From JBBDRW01 sp040905265 (GTDB lineage Bacteria > Bacteroidota > Rhodothermia > Balneolales > Balneolaceae): a DNA stretch of 47,711 bases. Of the stretch, positions 9,176 through 17,149 are shown in pieces. The DNA lies in contig JBBDRW010000056.1 of the NCBI GenBank assembly GCA_040905265.1, forward strand, positions 1 through 47,711. Direction: 5' to 3'. Position numbers and translations under genes: made by a program. Position 1 is the stretch's first letter. The number at the start of each line of letters is the position of its first letter. Below the pieces are notes generated by a model. That model was given only the letters and a program-made list of their open reading frames with translations, did no database searches and was not told the origin of the DNA.

Positions 9176-9206
9176 AACATATTCAACAGAAATTAACGGG
9201 AACCTT

Positions 9207-9234
9207 GGCAAAATCCTGGTTTTTCAAAGGCTCC
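9207..9234 (-). repeat. GGAGGCTTTG-family intergenic repeat, copy B (upstream of prfA)
   Basis: Minus strand reads GGAGCCTTTGAAAAACCAGG followed by ATTTT. Over 25 b this differs at one position from the plus strand of copy C at 25173. Its orientation relative to the adjacent minus-strand gene is opposite to that of copies A and C. Confidence 0.65.
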
Positions 9235-9298
9235 TTATGTGGGTTTTCAAAAAGCAAATATACCGATTCTCACTGTGAGATGTCATGCCGTCTCCAGC

Positions 9299-9322
9299 AT
9301 TCTGAATTCTGTATTCTAAACC
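9299..9322 (+). repeat. Iterated ATTCTG string, copy 1
   Basis: ATTCTGAATTCTGTATTCTA in the gap before purK. Similar degenerate iterations occur at 21386, 25359, 37868 and 39111. Confidence 0.45.
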
Positions 9323-9374
9323 AAAGTTCCATTATCTTTACAGCTCTATAAACCGCAAACCAAATGACTCCAGA

Positions 9375-10532
9375 GTGAACAACCCATTACGTGCAGATTA
9401 TACGATCGGATTTTTAGGCGCCGGCCAACTTGCCAGAATGTCCGCCCTTCAGGCATTTCGTTACGGCATTCAGGTCGCAGTCTTTTCAGACCGCAGTGAA
9501 GATGAACCGGTACAGTTTATGACGCCGAAATCGGTAAGCGGAAGTTTCGAAGACATGGATGCATTGGCCCGTTTTGCCGCTTCCTGTGATATCATTACCC
9601 TTGAAAATGAATTTATCAGTTCCAATATTCTGGCCCTGACCGAGGAGAGGAGTGGCACGAAAATCTACCCTTCACCGAAAAGTTTTGCTTTGATTGAGAA
9701 CAAACTGATCGAAAAACAGACGTTTGAAAACGCAGGGATACCTGTTACCCCATACGCACTCGTAACAGATACCGACAGCCTGAAATCGTTCGGTGATGAC
9801 TTTGGATGGCCCTACCTGCTCAAATCTTCAAAGGGTGGTTACGACGGATATGGAAATGAAACTGTTCATAACCTGAAGGAGGCAGAAATAGCATTCAATA
9901 AACTCGGGGGAGAGAATCAGCATGAGATCCTCGCTGAAGCCTTTGTCGACTTCACCCATGAACTGGCGGTTCAGATAGCGCGAAATGAAACAGGACATGT
10001 GATCTACCCCTGTTGTGAAACAGTCCAGGAGAACCACATCTGTGTCGCAGTACGGACACCTGCACCGGTTGCGCCTGAAATCCGTGAACGCGCCAGAGAG
10101 ATGGCACTGGCTGCTACAGAAGCAATTGACGGGAAGGGAATTTTTGCCTATGAATTCTTCCTCACAAAATCCGGGGAGCTGCTGCTCAATGAATCGGCAC
10201 CCCGTCCCCACAACTCCGGCCACTATACCATCGAAGGGTGTGCCACATCCCAGTTTGAAAATCATATCCGGGCAGTTCTCGGGCTTCCTCTCGGAGAAAC
10301 GACACTGCGAAAACCCGCCATCGCAATGATCAACCTGCTGGGAACCGACCACAGGCCTGCCCGTACAGACCATGCAGTGGAAGCACTCTCCGAGACAGAT
10401 GGCCACCTTCACATCTATGGCAAAACATTGAGCAAGCCGGGCAGAAAGATGGCACACTACACGCTACTGGGAGAAGAGGCTGAGGAGACTTACCGGATAG
10501 CCCGGACTATCACAAACTCAATCAGGATATAG
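9375..10532 (+). CDS. purK: N5-carboxyaminoimidazole ribonucleotide synthetase
   Basis: 385 residues of an ATP-grasp enzyme. TIGFLGAGQLARM (10-22) is the PurK N-terminal dinucleotide-like motif, LLKSSKGGYDGYGN is the ATP-grasp loop, and NESAPRPHNSGHYTIEG is the PurK C-terminal signature. It makes N5-CAIR from AIR, bicarbonate and ATP in purine synthesis. No in-frame ATG precedes the motif, so the start is GTG at 9375. Just upstream, an ATG at 9364 opens a four-codon frame whose TGA overlaps this GTG (GTGA), which might couple translation. purE follows 63 b downstream. Confidence 0.95.
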   Translation: MNNPLRADYTIGFLGAGQLARMSALQAFRYGIQVAVFSDRSEDEPVQFMTPKSVSGSFEDMDALARFAASCDIITLENEFISSNILALTEERSGTKIYPSPKSFALIENKLIEKQTFENAGIPVTPYALVTDTDSLKSFGDDFGWPYLLKSSKGGYDGYGNETVHNLKEAEIAFNKLGGENQHEILAEAFVDFTHELAVQIARNETGHVIYPCCETVQENHICVAVRTPAPVAPEIRERAREMALAATEAIDGKGIFAYEFFLTKSGELLLNESAPRPHNSGHYTIEGCATSQFENHIRAVLGLPLGETTLRKPAIAMINLLGTDHRPARTDHAVEALSETDGHLHIYGKTLSKPGRKMAHYTLLGEEAEETYRIARTITNSIRI

Positions 10533-10595
10533 AATACAGAACTTTGTACATTCCCGGAGCAGCAACAATAATCCAATCATTGAATCCTGACTGTA

Positions 10596-11081
10596 ATGAG
10601 TAATCCCACAATCGGGCTGGTCATGGGGAGTGACAGCGACTGGCCGACCATGAAAGAAGCAGCTGACATCCTGGACCGGTTTGAAGTCAGCTATGAAAAG
10701 CGAGTTGTCTCTGCCCACCGTACTCCCGATGACATGGCGGAGTATGGAAGAAGTGCCAGAAGCCGGGGGGTAAAGATTATCATCGCAGGTGCAGGAGGTG
10801 CTGCCCACCTGCCCGGCATGCTCGCAGCCCATACCACCCTTCCGGTAATCGGCGTACCGGTAAAAACCACAGCTCTTGGAGGGGTGGACAGCCTCTATTC
10901 GATCGTCCAGATGCCCAATGGAGTACCTGTCGCGACCGTAGCGATCGGAAAAGCCCAGAATGCAGCCCTGCTCGCTCTGCGGATACTGGGAATTGGCCAG
11001 AAGGAGATTGCCGACAAACTAGAGATGTACCGAAAACAGATGGCGGACGAATCAAGGAAAAAGAGCGATAATCTGGTATAA
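10596..11081 (+). CDS. purE: N5-carboxyaminoimidazole ribonucleotide mutase
   Basis: 161 residues, class I PurE. GLVMGSDSDWPTMKEA (7-22), VSAHRTPD, GAGGAAHLPGMLAAHTTLPVIGVPV and GKAQNAALLALRIL are the family hallmarks, with Ser, Asp and the AHR loop forming the CAIR site. It converts N5-CAIR, the PurK product, to CAIR, so the purK-purE pair forms a functional unit. It starts at the ATG at 10596. A clear intrinsic terminator follows 30 b after the stop. Confidence 0.97.
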   Translation: MSNPTIGLVMGSDSDWPTMKEAADILDRFEVSYEKRVVSAHRTPDDMAEYGRSARSRGVKIIIAGAGGAAHLPGMLAAHTTLPVIGVPVKTTALGGVDSLYSIVQMPNGVPVATVAIGKAQNAALLALRILGIGQKEIADKLEMYRKQMADESRKKSDNLV

Positions 11082-11109
11082 TGTCGTGTTAACCGACCTC
11101 TTGCGGAGC

Positions 11110-11132
11110 TCCGTCGGCTGACGGAATTTTTT
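11110..11132 (+). terminator. Rho-independent terminator of purK-purE
   Basis: Stem TCCGTC (11110-11115), loop GGCT, arm GACGGA (11120-11125), then A and six T (11127-11132). It lies 29 b after the purE stop and points the same way. Confidence 0.8.
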
Positions 11133-11179
11133 ACCCCTCCATCGCAGGGTTGACACGTCAAGAAGGGGAACAAAGCATG

Positions 11180-11785
11180 CTATTTTTCCGGTTTCCTGAT
11201 CGAAAAAGCTCTCTTTTTCTTTCTGCCTTCACCCTTGTTCCCATCTGGCTCTATCTCTCTGGCTAACGGAGCTACAAGAACGTCAAATACCTCTTCCGGC
11301 AGTTTTGTGTACTGTTCGGCCACCTGCTCGGCAGCTATATCAAAGTGCCACTCTACCCGTTTGGCAAACATCTCCTCCAGATTTTTGATCGCCTCTTCAC
11401 CCTCTTCGGTATCAGGGCTGATCAGCCGAAGTGCCCGGATAATCTCCTGCTGGCCCAACAACAGGGCTTCCATTAACGCTTTATTGGTAATGACGATATT
11501 GAGCAGAACCTTCAGGATCTGTTGGTTCAGCAGGATTTTATGGAGCGGATGATCGGGTGAATCCATCTCTTTTTTCTCTACCCGCTCCGGAAGGTCATAC
11601 ACACCACGATGAACTCTCACGATCAACTCCATGGTGGTCATTTCGGAAAGCGCACTCCTGGCATTGTTATAGTCCATACCGGTGCGCTCAACAATCTCAC
11701 GTATCTGCAGAGAGTCGCCGGCCTCTTGTAAAGCGTCAATTATTTTAGATCTTCTCGGAGAAATCGAGTTGGTTTTGGTACTCAT
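11180..11785 (-). CDS. Uncharacterised winged-helix DNA-binding protein
   Basis: 201 residues. Residues 11-66 (RRSKIIDALQEAGDSLQIRE through VHRGVYDLPE) look like a winged helix-turn-helix, with recognition around GMDYNNARSALSEMT. The middle is a leucine-rich helical stretch (LLNQQILKVLLNIVITNKAL) suited to dimerisation. The C-terminus is basic (KGEGRKKKRAFSIRK). I do not recognise the family. It may be a transcription factor that controls itself, since an interrupted inverted repeat lies about 70 b upstream of its ATG. It converges on purE and diverges from the lipoprotein at 12069. Confidence 0.65.
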   Translation of the reverse strand: MSTKTNSISPRRSKIIDALQEAGDSLQIREIVERTGMDYNNARSALSEMTTMELIVRVHRGVYDLPERVEKKEMDSPDHPLHKILLNQQILKVLLNIVITNKALMEALLLGQQEIIRALRLISPDTEEGEEAIKNLEEMFAKRVEWHFDIAAEQVAEQYTKLPEEVFDVLVAPLAREIEPDGNKGEGRKKKRAFSIRKPEK

Positions 11786-11854
11786 TCAATTCCTGATTAA
11801 CCTCTTTTTTCGACATTGTATCACGTACACCGGAACCAGATCCTACAGGATCCA

Positions 11855-11887
11855 CCCGATAATGTAATAAAAAAACATACGATCGGG
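11855..11887. repeat. Imperfect inverted repeat in a divergent promoter region
   Basis: CCCGAT (11855-11860) and ATCGGG (11882-11887) flank a second pair, ATGT and ACAT, around an A-rich centre. The position between two divergent genes and next to a winged-helix gene makes it an operator candidate. Confidence 0.4.
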
Positions 11888-11925
11888 AATCAACATTCAT
11901 ATTTCTTACCATATTTTTCAGCATA

Positions 11926-11949
11926 CAGTCCCTCAGGCAGTCCCTCAGG
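11926..11949 (+). repeat. Tandem 12-bp direct duplication
   Basis: CAGTCCCTCAGG occurs twice with no gap (11926-11937 and 11938-11949) in the same divergent intergenic region. Confidence 0.7.
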
Positions 11950-12068
11950 ATGTTTGGAATTCGGACTTGAATCTCTCGCGGATTGGTAATAGTATCCATC
12001 GCAGCACCGGATGGGTTCTCTCTGCCCCTTTTTATTCCGGATATCAAACACACAACGAGATACCACCT

Positions 12069-13001
12069 ATGAATGCCCAACGCCTCAACCCTGTCACATC
12101 ATTCACCTGGCCATTAATCGTCACACTCTTACTTGTTTTTACAAGCTGTACCGGCGAGACTCCGGAGCAGCAAGAAGCTTCTGCAGTTGAGTCCCATCAA
12201 TTACAGATCCCGGATGAGTACAAAGTCGGCGGGTTTGCCGTGGGACCGCAATCCTACACCTTCCGGCTCTTTACCGTTATGGAATCCATTGAAAACGCTG
12301 CCCGGATGGGCGGGCGTGTAATCGAACTCTACCCTGGGCAGGTACTCAGCCCGGACGACCCGGATACACGCCTGACGGCCGATTCATCCGATGAAGTGAT
12401 CGCCCGGGTACAGGCCAAACTGGAAGAACACGATATCCTTCCGGTGAATTTCGGTGTTATCGGCCTTCCAAACGATGAAGAGAGGCTTCGTGAGATCTTC
12501 AGCTTTGCCCAGAAACTGGGAGTATTGGCGATCACATCCGAGCCCTCTATGGAGGCGATGGACCTGATCGAAGAGATGGTTGTTGAGTATGATATCGCAG
12601 TTGCCATACATAACCACCCACCAAGAGAAAACAACCCCGACTACAGAGTCTGGGACCCCAACTATGTACGCTCTATGGTTGAAGGGCGTGATCCGCGAAT
12701 CGGCGCCTCCGCCGATATCGGGCACTGGATTCGTTCGGATATCGCTCCGGTTGACGGCCTGAAAATTCTGGAGGGTCGCCTGATCAGCCTCCATTTGACG
12801 GATGTCGACCAGTTCGGGCCTGAGGGAGAAGATGTGATTATGGGCACGGGCGTCGGTGACCTCGCCGCAGTGCTCGCCGAACTTCGGAGACAGAACTTCG
12901 GAGGTCACCTCTCCATCGAATATGAAGCCAACTGGGAGGATAACCTGCCGGACGCAAGCCAGAATATCGGCTTCATCCGGGGATGGGCTGCAACACAATA
13001 A
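12069..13001 (+). CDS. Sugar phosphate isomerase/epimerase-like TIM-barrel lipoprotein
   Basis: 310 residues. Starting at the ATG at 12069 gives a lipoprotein signal (WPLIVTLLLVFTSC). An upstream ATG at 11967 would bury that signal. The mature part fits the xylose isomerase-like TIM barrel (AP endonuclease 2 superfamily): IHNHPPRENN, ASADIGHWIRSD, LHLTDVDQFG and IEYEANW carry the metal-binding His, Asp and Glu pattern. Similar exported proteins are usually sugar epimerases or keto-sugar enzymes; the substrate is unknown. The VOC protein gene follows 33 b downstream and may share its transcript. Confidence 0.8.
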   Translation: MNAQRLNPVTSFTWPLIVTLLLVFTSCTGETPEQQEASAVESHQLQIPDEYKVGGFAVGPQSYTFRLFTVMESIENAARMGGRVIELYPGQVLSPDDPDTRLTADSSDEVIARVQAKLEEHDILPVNFGVIGLPNDEERLREIFSFAQKLGVLAITSEPSMEAMDLIEEMVVEYDIAVAIHNHPPRENNPDYRVWDPNYVRSMVEGRDPRIGASADIGHWIRSDIAPVDGLKILEGRLISLHLTDVDQFGPEGEDVIMGTGVGDLAAVLAELRRQNFGGHLSIEYEANWEDNLPDASQNIGFIRGWAATQ

Positions 13002-13034
13002 TTGGCACCATAACAAATCTTCTTCGCATCCACG

Positions 13035-13454
13035 ATGTCTACAAATGAAACTCTGCTGACGACCCAACTGGATCATCTTGCACTCCACATCAACGACCTG
13101 GAGAAGAGCGCCATATTCTATGGAGAAATAGTAGGCCTTGCAGAGCTCCCGTGCCCCCTTGTAAAGCGAAAAATCCGGTGGTTCTCGCTGGGTAACGGCC
13201 TCTCTCTCCATCTGATTCAGGAGGGAGATGAGCCGATACTGCCCAGAAAAGAGATGCACATCGCTCTCCAGACCGATGATTTTGACGGCTTTCTGAATCG
13301 GCTTGACGAGCACGGTGTCATCTATACGGATTGGCCCGGAACACCCGGAGCCGTCCATATCCGGGAAGACGGCCTCCGTCAGATCTTCTTTAAAGATCCG
13401 GACGGATACTGGCTGGAAATCAACGACCTGGGTGAAGAGAGTCAAAGAGGTTAG
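13035..13454 (+). CDS. VOC-superfamily (glyoxalase/bleomycin resistance-like) protein
   Basis: 139 residues forming one vicinal-oxygen-chelate module pair: LDHLALHINDLEKSAIFYGEIVGL (13-36), HIALQTDDFDGFLNRL and IFFKDPDGYWLEIND. The likely metal ligands are H14, H75 and the Glu of WLEIN. It could be a glyoxalase-type lyase, isomerase or dioxygenase; the sequence does not settle which. Its last 35 b overlap the 3' end of the convergent glycosyltransferase gene. Confidence 0.82.
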   Translation: MSTNETLLTTQLDHLALHINDLEKSAIFYGEIVGLAELPCPLVKRKIRWFSLGNGLSLHLIQEGDEPILPRKEMHIALQTDDFDGFLNRLDEHGVIYTDWPGTPGAVHIREDGLRQIFFKDPDGYWLEINDLGEESQRG

Positions 13455-15933
13455 CAAGTTGTCTGGTGGTAGCCTGTGACTCATAGTTGCGGATCTCGCT
13501 CTCGTTTCGCTCTGACCGTATCGGCATACCTGTTCCCTTCTCTTTGCTCCGGACTGACTCTGCAAGGAAATGAGACACCTTCTCTGTCTCGGACGGCAGA
13601 AACTGCACCCCGGCCCCGGTACGTTTCAAAATGTTGCCTATTTCCGGATTTGGAGCGATCGACAATACCGGCCGATCCACCGAAAGATAGTCCCACAATT
13701 TTGCCGGGATAATATGCTCTCTTCGGGGGTCTGTACTAAGAAAAAGCAGATCCGCCTCTTTCAGAAGCGCGGCACCCTGTTCCGGCGGTACCGGGTCCAG
13801 CTTCTGAAACATCTCCAAAACCCCCAATCGTTCTGCAAGCTGTTCATCCTCCCGTTCAAGGTTTCCGGTACTATATACGTTGATTCTCTCAGCAACCCGG
13901 GGAGCAGACGCTTTCAAATGGTGAAGGATCTTTATAAGCGGCTCTGCCGGTGAGAGTGGCCTGAATGTTCCGAAGAAGAGAAGTGACAATGGTTCGGGGT
14001 CAATCCCTGAAGAGGGGGCAGCTGGCATCTTCTGAATCAGAAACCGGTCAAAACTGTTTGTGATCGTAACGGCACGTCCGGTGAGCATAGGGTAGTGCCG
14101 GGTATACATTTCACGGGTTCTATCCGACGTAAACGTCACCCGGTCTGCACGGCTGAGGAATGAGCGCTCCAGTTTTCGATCGGCCGCTCTGCTGAACCAC
14201 GATCGCTCTCTCAGTTGAACCCCGCCAAGGGTCCAGGGATCCCGAAAATCGACAACCCAGGGACAGTTCAGTTGTTGCACAATCTGGCTGGCCAGCCAGT
14301 GTCCGGACCAGGGGTCTCCGGTACTCCAGACCAGGTCTGCACCCGTCTGAACAGCGATCTCCCGAATTCTGGATAACTCCTTGAAAAAAAGGAAAAACCA
14401 GGTATCCATCGGACAGTGGCGGTCAATATAATCACCGACTCCCGAGAATAGCGTGGCAGAACCATCCTCAGATCCCGGACTGCCTGAATCGGAATTCGGG
14501 ATCTCTGTCCGGTCGAGGCCTGGATCGACCCGGTGGACTGTCACCCCCCGCAACCACTCCACTTCACGGTCTGTCAGCTTCTCGCGGGAATCGAGTGAAA
14601 TGACATGCGGTTCCCAGCCGTATAACGAGAGATGAGCGGCAAACCGGGAAGGCCTCATGGAGCCAACTCTTCGTCTCGGAAGAAAATAGGGAGCGATCAT
14701 CAATACCCGTTTCGGTCTGCCGGCCGAACCACCTGAAACGGATCCTCTAACTGCCGAACGGGCAGACGTCCCTGAATGGGAAGGGTTCTGGCAGACACTC
14801 TCCAGCTGCTCATAGAGCCTGCCGCTGAGGCGGTCCCAGCTCAGCTCCTCTTCGACCCTCTTCCTGCCCCTGCGCCCCATCTCTGCCATTCTCTCCGGCT
14901 GCAACAGGAGTGACCGGATCGCCCCCTCAAGTTCAACAGGACTGTTCTCATGGACAATCAGCCCGGTCTCTCCCTCGAGAATCGCACTTGGAATACCGCC
15001 GGAACGGGTTCCGATAACCGGCACTTCACATGCATTCGCCTCCAGGAAAACGATCCCAAACCCCTCCACATCGGGAAGTTCGGTACGGGAACTCATAACA
15101 AACAGATCGGACAGATTGTAGTAGTGGGGCAGTTCCTTATAGTTGGCCGGGCCCAAAAAATGGACGCGTAAGGTAAGGCCGAGACGTTTCGAAAGCTGAC
15201 GAAGTCCGGCTTCTTCAGGCCCTGTCCCGACGATGAGATAGTGCAGGTCCTCATAGTCGCTTCCCAATTGCGCCATAGCCGTTAATACTGTATCTATCCC
15301 CTTTCTCCTGACCAGCCTCGTCACGGTCAGCATGATTCGTTTCCCTTCCAGGCCCAGCTTTGTGCGAAGTCCGGATGCATCCAACGGACGAAAAAGTGCC
15401 GGGTCGGTTCCGTTTCTCACGACTGTCAACTTATCCCTGGAGACACCCTCTCTGTGCAACAACTCTTCGGTATAACCACTTACTGGAAAAAAGTGGTCCA
15501 CCTGCTGAAGAATAGATGACCGGTACCGTTCATAAGCCCGACCGATCCCCGGCAGATAGTGATAGGGATTGTAGAGCAGCTCTCGCGCATGGGCTGCAAC
15601 ACAAACCTTTCCCAGCTGCCCGTTATTCCTGGCGCGAATCGCAGGCAGAGCAGTCTGCCACTGAGCGTGAAACGAAACGTCAAACCGGCGCTCCCGCAGT
15701 ATTCCCGGTAACGCTCTACAGAGCGGCAGCATCAACAAATGGCTTCGGGATTTCAGGCGGCGAATCTCAAAACCGGCACTGTCGTCACTATCATCCACTG
15801 TTTCGCCTTTTCCCGGACAGATCAGCAGAAAATCGTCACAATACCTGGAGAGACGGGATGCATGTTCCAGCGAGTATGTCTGGATTCCACCGATTCCGGG
15901 TGGATAATCCTGGGTAATAAAGAGTGTTCTCAT
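13420..15933 (-). CDS. Tandem glycosyltransferase: two GT-B (GT4-like) enzymes in one polypeptide
   Basis: 837 residues. Residues 1-375 form a complete GT4 enzyme: FITQDYPPGIGGIQTYSLEH at the start, VTRLVRRKGIDTVL, and an intact E-x7-E (EGFGIVFLE). A low-complexity Ser/Gly/Arg linker (about 380-405) leads to a second GT-B unit beginning RVLMIAPYFLPRRRVGSMRP. That unit ends with KLWDYLSVDRPVL in place of the E-x7-E region, like the GT4-related family that uses a K-x-x-(D/E)-Y-L motif. It would transfer sugars from nucleotide donors, probably for surface glycans. The reading frame is continuous, so this is a fusion rather than two genes. The next plus-strand genes include another GT4. Confidence 0.85.
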   Translation of the reverse strand: MRTLFITQDYPPGIGGIQTYSLEHASRLSRYCDDFLLICPGKGETVDDSDDSAGFEIRRLKSRSHLLMLPLCRALPGILRERRFDVSFHAQWQTALPAIRARNNGQLGKVCVAAHARELLYNPYHYLPGIGRAYERYRSSILQQVDHFFPVSGYTEELLHREGVSRDKLTVVRNGTDPALFRPLDASGLRTKLGLEGKRIMLTVTRLVRRKGIDTVLTAMAQLGSDYEDLHYLIVGTGPEEAGLRQLSKRLGLTLRVHFLGPANYKELPHYYNLSDLFVMSSRTELPDVEGFGIVFLEANACEVPVIGTRSGGIPSAILEGETGLIVHENSPVELEGAIRSLLLQPERMAEMGRRGRKRVEEELSWDRLSGRLYEQLESVCQNPSHSGTSARSAVRGSVSGGSAGRPKRVLMIAPYFLPRRRVGSMRPSRFAAHLSLYGWEPHVISLDSREKLTDREVEWLRGVTVHRVDPGLDRTEIPNSDSGSPGSEDGSATLFSGVGDYIDRHCPMDTWFFLFFKELSRIREIAVQTGADLVWSTGDPWSGHWLASQIVQQLNCPWVVDFRDPWTLGGVQLRERSWFSRAADRKLERSFLSRADRVTFTSDRTREMYTRHYPMLTGRAVTITNSFDRFLIQKMPAAPSSGIDPEPLSLLFFGTFRPLSPAEPLIKILHHLKASAPRVAERINVYSTGNLEREDEQLAERLGVLEMFQKLDPVPPEQGAALLKEADLLFLSTDPRREHIIPAKLWDYLSVDRPVLSIAPNPEIGNILKRTGAGVQFLPSETEKVSHFLAESVRSKEKGTGMPIRSERNESEIRNYESQATTRQLANLFDSLHPGR

Positions 15934-15971
15934 GGTTCACACGACATTAGAAAACCGGGTTGAATTCACGA

Positions 15972-16002
15972 TCCCGGGAATATCTCCGACTTATTCCCGG
16001 GA
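15972..16002. repeat. Perfect 11-bp inverted repeat between divergent glycan genes
   Basis: TCCCGGGAATA (15972-15982) and TATTCCCGGGA (15992-16002) are separated by 9 nt. It lies about 40 b upstream of the tandem glycosyltransferase start and has no T-tract. It could be an operator, or a hairpin in the 5' leader. Confidence 0.65.
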
Positions 16003-16171
16003 GCCTTATAAAATTGGTAAAAATAACCCTTACTTTTGTGAGAAAATGGAGCCCTGAATACCCGGCCTCTCGTGGGGAGACAGGGCTTACAGCCCCGGCC
16101 GCTTGCACAGGAGATACCGGGTTAGGCTGAACAACGATTGCAGTGATTCTGAAGCAACAATCCGAACTGGT

Positions 16172-17149
16172 TTGAACAAGCACTACCGACTTTACAGACG
16201 CCGGCTCCGTAATTTCTCAAAATCGGAACGCGGGAAAAAAACAGGACTTTGGGCCCGCAGGGTAATGAACAGCTTGATTTTTATCTGGCTGTTCTATGAA
16301 TTAACCCGCATCGGCTGGACAGAAATCGTCAACTCGCTTCCAACCCAGCCACTGTTCTATATACTATTTCTGATCGGATTTTTTCAACTGCCGGTCTTTG
16401 AGATCTGGATCTACCGGATTACCTGGACATTCCGTTCGTTCCGGTCGTTTCCGATATTTCTGATCAAAAAAGTCTACAACAAGGATGTTCTCGGCTATTC
16501 AGGGGAACTCTACTTCTACATGTGGGCCCGCAAACATCTGAGGATTGATGATCGTGAAATCTTCATGATTATCAAAGATAACAACATTATCTCCTCAGTA
16601 GCCTCGACACTGGTGGCCATCACGGTACTGGCCCTTCTGCTTTTTACGGACCAGATTGTAGTTATCCAGTGGCTGATGGAACAAAATCAGCTCACGTTCT
16701 ATGCCGGTGTGGTTCTGGCCATGGTAATGGTCGTCCTGTTCATTCGGTTCAGGCACCTGGTGATTACCATGGATCTCCGGGCTGCGTATAAAATATTCAC
16801 TGTCCAGATCATACGTCTCATCCTGTTAAAGATATTGAATATCCTGATGTATATCATCGTTTTACCGGACGTACCTCTGGCCGTCTGGTTTACGCTGCTT
16901 GCGATCGAAATCATTCTCTCCCGTATCCCGTTTCTCCCCAACAGAGATCTCATTTTTGTCGGGCTGAGTGTGGCCCTGGCTAACGGGCTTATGGTCTCAC
17001 AGACAGACCTGGCAGGCATCATGGTCGCCAAAGCGGCTCTGGGCAAATTGCTCAATGTGGCAGCGTTTGGCCTTGCCGCCATTGCCAAGAAGAGCGAAAT
17101 TGTCCCCAACCCGGAATCGGAAGATCCCGAGGAGACCCATGGTTTCTGA
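16172..17149 (+). CDS. Uncharacterised polytopic membrane protein
   Basis: About 325 residues if it starts at the TTG at 16172, or 294 from the first ATG at 16265. The start is uncertain. A basic N-terminal tail (YRRRLRNFSKSERGKK) precedes about seven or eight hydrophobic segments separated by short loops, one with WARKHLRIDDREIFMIIKD. I do not recognise the family. The gene overlaps the following GT4 gene by 11 b, so the two products probably work together, for instance in export or assembly of a glycan, but this is inference from context. Confidence 0.7.
   Translation: MNKHYRLYRRRLRNFSKSERGKKTGLWARRVMNSLIFIWLFYELTRIGWTEIVNSLPTQPLFYILFLIGFFQLPVFEIWIYRITWTFRSFRSFPIFLIKKVYNKDVLGYSGELYFYMWARKHLRIDDREIFMIIKDNNIISSVASTLVAITVLALLLFTDQIVVIQWLMEQNQLTFYAGVVLAMVMVVLFIRFRHLVITMDLRAAYKIFTVQIIRLILLKILNILMYIIVLPDVPLAVWFTLLAIEIILSRIPFLPNRDLIFVGLSVALANGLMVSQTDLAGIMVAKAALGKLLNVAAFGLAAIAKKSEIVPNPESEDPEETHGF

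Noticed and set aside
12384..13565. 393-codon minus-strand open frame opposite the TIM-barrel lipoprotein and VOC genes
   Set aside because: It spans two real plus-strand genes and their gap, and its translation looks like reverse-complement coding noise.
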